A stretch of DNA of 9,081 nucleotides from Actinomycetes bacterium. Its GTDB lineage: Bacteria > Actinomycetota > Acidimicrobiia > Acidimicrobiales > JAKAOS01. Made by a program: the position numbers and the translations under genes. The notes beneath the pieces are model-generated. The model searched no databases. It saw nothing but the letters and a program-made list of their open reading frames with translations, and had not been told where the DNA came from. Positions 6,294 through 9,081 of this stretch are shown here, piece after piece. Each line of letters opens with the position of its first letter. Within the stretch, counting starts at the first letter, position 1. The stretch lies in the NCBI GenBank assembly GCA_021790615.1, contig JAJYGW010000401.1, positions 1-9,081 on the forward strand, written 5' to 3'.

Positions 6294-6575
6294 GTGGCGG
6301 TCCAGGTTCGGGTACCAACGGTGCTGCGCTCGGCGACTGCGGGCCAGAGCACGGTGGACGCTGAGGGTGCGACGGTGGGCGAGGTGCTCGACCAGCTCGG
6401 GGGGCGCTTCCCCGGTCTCGCGGGCCAGCTGATCGGCGAGGATGGCGAGCTCCATCGCTTCGTCAACGTCTACCTGAACGACGACGACGTCCGCTACCTG
6501 GAGAAGCTCGCCACGAAGGTGGGCGACGGCGACATCGTGTCGATCCTGCCGGCGGTCGCAGGCGGCGCGGTCTGA
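6294..6575 (+). CDS. cysO: Sulfur-carrier protein CysO with Gly-Gly-Ala-Val terminus
   Basis: Small ubiquitin-fold (ThiS/MoaD-like) sulfur carrier of 93 residues. In the mycobacterial pathway a MoeZ-type enzyme adenylates and thiocarboxylates its C-terminal glycine, CysM uses that sulfur, and Mec releases the cysteine. Family marks are RVPTVLR near the N-terminus, GELHRFVNVYLNDDDVRY (about 51-68) and ILPAVAGG (84-91). As I recall it, M. tuberculosis CysO stops at Gly-Gly; here codons GCG GTC for Ala92 and Val93 come before TGA. A free terminal Gly is required for activation, so this is probably a precursor that must lose Ala-Val. The stop is 4 nt before cysM, implying coupled translation. Confidence 0.92.
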   Translation: MAVQVRVPTVLRSATAGQSTVDAEGATVGEVLDQLGGRFPGLAGQLIGEDGELHRFVNVYLNDDDVRYLEKLATKVGDGDIVSILPAVAGGAV

Positions 6576-6579
6576 GCCG

Positions 6580-7527
6580 GTGACCGCCTACGAGAGTGTC
6601 CTCGACCTGATCGGGCACACGCCCCTGGTCGAGGTGAGCCAGCTCTCCCCCAACCCCCACGTCCGGATCTACGCCAAGCTCGAGGGCCAGAACCCTGGTG
6701 GGTCCGTGAAGGACCGGGTTGCCCTGGCGATGGTGGAGGAGGCGGAGAAGGAGGGGATCCTCCGCCCCGGCGCGACCTTGATCGAGCCCTCGTCCGGGAA
6801 CACCGGGATCGGTCTGGCCATGGTGGCCAAGGTGAAGGGCTACGGCCTGAAGATCGTGCTCCCCGAGAACGTGAGTACCGAGCGGCGGCAGCTGCTCGAG
6901 GTCTGGGGGGCGGAGATCATCCCCTCGCCGGGGAACGAGGGCTCGAACGGCGCGGTTCGGCTCGCCCGCCGGCTTGCGGCCGAGCACCCCGAGTGGGTCT
7001 TCCTCTACCAGTACGCGAACCCCGCGAACCCCCGCGCCCACTACGAGGGCACGGGACCCGAGATCTGGGCGGACTGCCCCGAGGTCACCCACTTCGTCTC
7101 CGGGCTCGGGACGTCGGGGACGCTCATGGGGGTCGGGCGCTACCTGAAGGAGCGGAACCCCCTCGTCCAGGTCTGGGCGATCGAGCCACCGACGGGGGAG
7201 ATGGTCGACGGGCTGCGCAATCTCGAGGACGGCTACATCCCGCCGATCTTCACGGACAACCGGGGCGAGGACCTCCTCGACCGGAAGACCATCGTGGGTC
7301 CCGCGGAGTCGGTGCGCTGGACCAGGCGGCTCACCGAGGTCGGCATCTTCGCCGGCATCTCGACGGGGGCAGCGCTCGCCGGTGCGGCGAAGGTGGCGAT
7401 GTCCGTCGAGAGCGGCGTCGTGGTCTTCGTCGCGCCGGACGGCGGGTGGAAGTACCTCTCGACCGGCGCCTGGACCGACGACCTGGAAACCGTCGTCGAG
7501 CGGGCGCGCCAGATCATCTACTTCTGA
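6580..7527 (+). CDS. cysM: O-phosphoserine sulfhydrylase CysM (CysO-dependent)
   Basis: PLP-dependent beta-family enzyme of 315 residues. CysM of this type takes O-phosphoserine to an aminoacrylate intermediate that is attacked by the CysO thiocarboxylate. Lys44 in NPGGSVKDR is the PLP lysine, EPSSGNTG (69-76) binds substrate and cofactor, GTSGT (177-181) holds the PLP phosphate, and Ser261 in GISTG contacts the pyridine nitrogen. Arg213 in GLRNLEDG appears to match Arg220 of M. tuberculosis CysM, linked to O-phosphoserine use, which with the adjacent cysO and mec favours CysM over an O-acetylserine-using CysK. The GTG at 6580 gives the MTxYxSxL family start and follows the cysO stop by 4 nt without a clear Shine-Dalgarno, so it probably depends on coupling. 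Confidence 0.93.
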   Translation: MTAYESVLDLIGHTPLVEVSQLSPNPHVRIYAKLEGQNPGGSVKDRVALAMVEEAEKEGILRPGATLIEPSSGNTGIGLAMVAKVKGYGLKIVLPENVSTERRQLLEVWGAEIIPSPGNEGSNGAVRLARRLAAEHPEWVFLYQYANPANPRAHYEGTGPEIWADCPEVTHFVSGLGTSGTLMGVGRYLKERNPLVQVWAIEPPTGEMVDGLRNLEDGYIPPIFTDNRGEDLLDRKTIVGPAESVRWTRRLTEVGIFAGISTGAALAGAAKVAMSVESGVVVFVAPDGGWKYLSTGAWTDDLETVVERARQIIYF

Positions 7528-7568
7528 CCCCGGTCTGGGCCCCGCTCGGGCCTTGGCCCCGGTCCGGG
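7528..7568. repeat. 12-bp imperfect direct repeat after cysM
   Basis: CCCCGGTCTGGG (7528-7539) recurs as CCCCGGTCCGGG (7557-7568) with one mismatch, starting directly at the cysM stop. Between them GGGCC (7548-7552) and GGCCC (7555-7559) can pair weakly. Significance in such GC-rich DNA is uncertain. Confidence 0.35.
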
Positions 7569-7575
7569 TCGTCCG

Positions 7576-7601
7576 GCCGGCAGGGGCCGCGCGCCCCCGG
7601 C
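7576..7601 (+). terminator. Hairpin between cysM and murI, possible terminator
   Basis: GGGGC (7583-7587) pairs with GCCCC (7593-7597) around a CGCGC loop, and an outer GCCG (7576-7579)/CGGC (7598-7601) stem extends it past a 3-nt bulge. It lies about 50 nt after the cysM stop and upstream of the murI -10 candidate, suiting an end to the cysteine transcript. It has no T-run. Confidence 0.35.
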
Positions 7602-7618
7602 ACCCGGAGCGCCCGCGG

Positions 7619-7624
7619 TAGCCT
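7619..7624 (+). promoter_or_regulatory. Candidate -10 element (TAGCCT) for murI, leaderless
   Basis: TAGCCT fits TANNNT, with 8 nt before the GTG start of murI at 7633. The only purine run upstream (GGG at 7628-7630) is too close to the start codon to act as a normal Shine-Dalgarno. Confidence 0.4.
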
Positions 7625-7632
7625 CCCGGGTC

Positions 7633-8574
7633 GTGACGGACGAGCGGCCGATCGGTGTCTTCGACTCCGGGTTCGGGGGGCTCACCGTCGCTCAGGCCCT
7701 GTTCGACCTGCTGCCCGAGGAGCACGTGGTCTACGTCGGGGACAGCGCGCGCTATCCCTACGGGGCTCGCCCGCTCGCCGAGGTTCGCGCGTTCGCCCAG
7801 GAGATCGCGACGTGGCTGGTCGAACGGGCGGGCGTGAAGCTCGTCGTGGTGGCGTGCAACACCGCCTCCGCCGCCGCGCTCTCGACGCTGGAGGACTCCC
7901 TCCCCGTCCCGGTGGTCGGGGTCATCGAGCCCGGCGTGCGGGCTGCGGTCGCGGCAACGGCGCGGGGGCGGCTCGGCATCATCGCGACGAGCGCCACGGT
8001 GACCTCGGGGGCGTACCAGCGGGCGTTCGGGGCGCTCGAGACGGCCGGGCTGGTCGAGCTGACGATGGCGGCATGCCCCGGTTTCGTGGAGTTCGTCGAG
8101 CGCGGCGAGACCGACTCGGACGCGGTGCACATCCTCGCCGAACGGTTGCTCTCCCCGCTGCGCTCGGCAGCGGTCGACACGCTCCTGCTCGGCTGCACGC
8201 ACTACCCGTTCCTCGCGCGTACCCTCGCCGACGTGATGGGTCGCGACGTGGTCCTCGTGTCGTCTGCGGAGGAGACCGCCTTCGAGGTGGTACGGATGCT
8301 CGACAGGCACGACCTGAGGCGGGGGGGTAGTGGCGCCGCGCTGCGGCGGTGGTGCTCGTCGGGTGACGCCTCCCGTTTCGCGCAGCTCGGCCGTGGACTG
8401 CTCGGTTTCGACCTCGGACCTGTCGAGTGCCTCGAGTGGGGAGGCGCGTCCTCGGTTCGGGAATCGCCAGTCCGGGAATCGCCAGTCCGGGAATCGTCGG
8501 TTCGGGAAGGTGACGCGCCCTTTCCGAACCGGAGCGCTGTCCTCCGCGTGTCGGCCCGGGTCCAGGCCCGATGA
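7633..8574 (+). CDS. murI: Glutamate racemase with repeat-bearing C-terminal tail
   Basis: Cofactor-independent racemase that makes D-glutamate for peptidoglycan. The two-cysteine mechanism is intact: Asp11-Ser12 in FDSGFGGLT, Cys75 in VACNTAS and Cys188 in LLGCTHYPF. YPYG (41-44) and ACPGF (147-151) are also present; most racemases I know have ACPLF, so the Gly is mildly unusual. The racemase fold ends near residue 268. Family proteins are about 265-275 residues, but this one has 313. The extra 43 residues begin with four near-copies of Val-Arg-Glu-Ser-Pro (275-292) and show no domain. The extension carries the frame to an ATGA overlap with the next gene, which implies coupled translation. 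GTG at 7633 gives the correct family N-terminus and seems leaderless. Confidence 0.94.
   Translation: MTDERPIGVFDSGFGGLTVAQALFDLLPEEHVVYVGDSARYPYGARPLAEVRAFAQEIATWLVERAGVKLVVVACNTASAAALSTLEDSLPVPVVGVIEPGVRAAVAATARGRLGIIATSATVTSGAYQRAFGALETAGLVELTMAACPGFVEFVERGETDSDAVHILAERLLSPLRSAAVDTLLLGCTHYPFLARTLADVMGRDVVLVSSAEETAFEVVRMLDRHDLRRGGSGAALRRWCSSGDASRFAQLGRGLLGFDLGPVECLEWGGASSVRESPVRESPVRESSVREGDAPFPNRSAVLRVSARVQAR
8455..8508 (+). repeat. 15-bp tandem repeat in the 3' end of murI
   Basis: Units at 8455-8469, 8470-8484, 8485-8499 and a partial one at 8500-8508 follow GTYCGGGAATCGYCR. The length is a multiple of three, so each copy adds Val-Arg-Glu-Ser-Pro/Ser without a frameshift. Units 2 and 3 share 12 identical leading bases. 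This looks like recent slippage expansion. Confidence 0.9.
8499..8530 (+). other. 12-bp hairpin inside the murI C-terminal extension
   Basis: GGTTCGGGAAGG (8499-8510) and CCTTTCCGAACC (8519-8530) pair over 12 positions with a single G-U, around an 8-nt loop. The left arm is the last copy of the 15-bp repeat; earlier copies could pair with the same right arm over about 9 positions. It lies 40 nt before the murI stop. It resembles a terminator or processing stem now within coding sequence. Confidence 0.6.
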
Positions 8575-9081
8575 CCCTCTCGCTCACGGTGCTCGGTTGC
8601 GACGGGAGCTATGCCGGGCCCGGCGGAGCCGGCAGCGGCTACCTCGTCCGAGCGGACGGCCGGACGCTCTGGCTCGACGCCGGCCCGGGCACGCTCGGCC
8701 CGCTGCAGCTCGAGGTCGCGCTCGCGGACCTGGATGCCGTCTTCGTGACCCACGAGCACCCGGACCACGCGGCCGACCTCGAGGGCCTTGCCGTTGCCCT
8801 CCGCTTCGGCTCCCCCCGCCCATCGCTCCCCGTCTACGGGCCGGCCGGGGTGCGGGAGCGGCTCTCCGCGCTGGCGGCGGAGTCCCTCGCCTTCGAGGTC
8901 GTCGAAGACGGTGACGTGCTCGAGCTTCCCGACCAGCAGGGTCGTGGAGGAGTCCGGCTCTCGCTCTCCCGCACCGACCACGGTCCCGAGACCCTCGCTG
9001 TCCGCGTCGACGCCACCAGCGCAGCGCTCGGGTACTCGGGCGACTCCGGGCCCGACTGGTCGCTCGAGGCCCTCGGCCCGG
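8571..9081 (+). CDS. Metallo-beta-lactamase-fold phosphodiesterase (Rv1339-like), partial
   Basis: The first 170 residues of an MBL-fold hydrolase run off the window end with no stop. The metal motif is THEHPDH (His61, His63, Asp65, His66), with further likely ligands His137 in RTDHGPE and Asp158 in GYSGDSG. The N-terminus LTVLGCDGSYAGPGGAGSGYLV and its place after murI match M. tuberculosis Rv1339, which has been reported as a cyclic-nucleotide phosphodiesterase. A tRNase Z (ElaC)-like role cannot be excluded from this fragment. The ATG at 8571 overlaps the murI TGA by four bases (ATGA), so translation is probably coupled. The C-terminal part, including the last metal-binding histidine, lies outside the window. 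Confidence 0.88.
   Translation, partial: MTLSLTVLGCDGSYAGPGGAGSGYLVRADGRTLWLDAGPGTLGPLQLEVALADLDAVFVTHEHPDHAADLEGLAVALRFGSPRPSLPVYGPAGVRERLSALAAESLAFEVVEDGDVLELPDQQGRGGVRLSLSRTDHGPETLAVRVDATSAALGYSGDSGPDWSLEALGP

Noticed and set aside
6463..8310. A 615-residue open frame on the minus strand, opposite cysO, cysM and murI
   Set aside because: Its composition is the same antisense type, it has no recognisable motif, and it lies fully opposite three well-supported genes.

Overview
The window is very GC-rich, densely coded bacterial DNA. GTG starts are frequent and gene order matches actinobacteria. The right-hand block, mec-cysO-cysM-murI-MBL phosphodiesterase, follows the order of Mycobacterium tuberculosis Rv1334-Rv1336, Rv1338 and Rv1339, lacking only the rhomboid gene Rv1337. 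The left-hand aldehyde dehydrogenase is very close to mycobacterial GabD1. A deep actinobacterial lineage such as Acidimicrobiia is plausible, but the sequence does not prove it.

Layout. On the minus strand, in transcription order from 4319 down to 37, lie gabD1 (succinate-semialdehyde dehydrogenase), a 12-segment MFS transporter and a classical SDR oxidoreductase. Compound hairpins lie immediately after gabD1, after the transporter and after the SDR gene. Candidate promoters precede each gene, so they may be three adjacent units and not one tight operon. On the plus strand, ogt (O6-alkylguanine-DNA alkyltransferase) runs from 4535 to 5107 and converges on smpB (5742 to 5137, minus). Their junction is an 11-bp tandem repeat that contains both stop codons. 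smpB and mec diverge from a 78-bp gap. The rest is plus strand: mec, cysO and cysM form the CysO-dependent cysteine pathway, followed by murI and the start of a metallo-beta-lactamase-fold gene cut by the window edge. There is no gene-free stretch over 300 bases; the longest gaps are 2684-2930 and 4320-4534.

How the genes work together. CysM joins O-phosphoserine to the sulfur of CysO thiocarboxylate, giving CysO-cysteine, and Mec releases the cysteine. The gene that activates CysO (MoeZ type) is not here. MurI makes D-glutamate for peptidoglycan. OGT repairs alkylated guanine. SmpB serves tmRNA ribosome rescue.

Most notable. (1) CysO ends in Gly-Gly-Ala-Val instead of Gly-Gly, so it looks like a pro-form needing trimming, possibly by the adjacent JAMM protease. 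(2) Five genes have a TANNNT hexamer 6-8 nt before a GTG start and no convincing Shine-Dalgarno at usual spacing, which predicts leaderless mRNAs. (3) murI has a repeat-bearing C-terminal tail with an RNA hairpin in its coding sequence. (4) The ogt/smpB junction is a tandem repeat.
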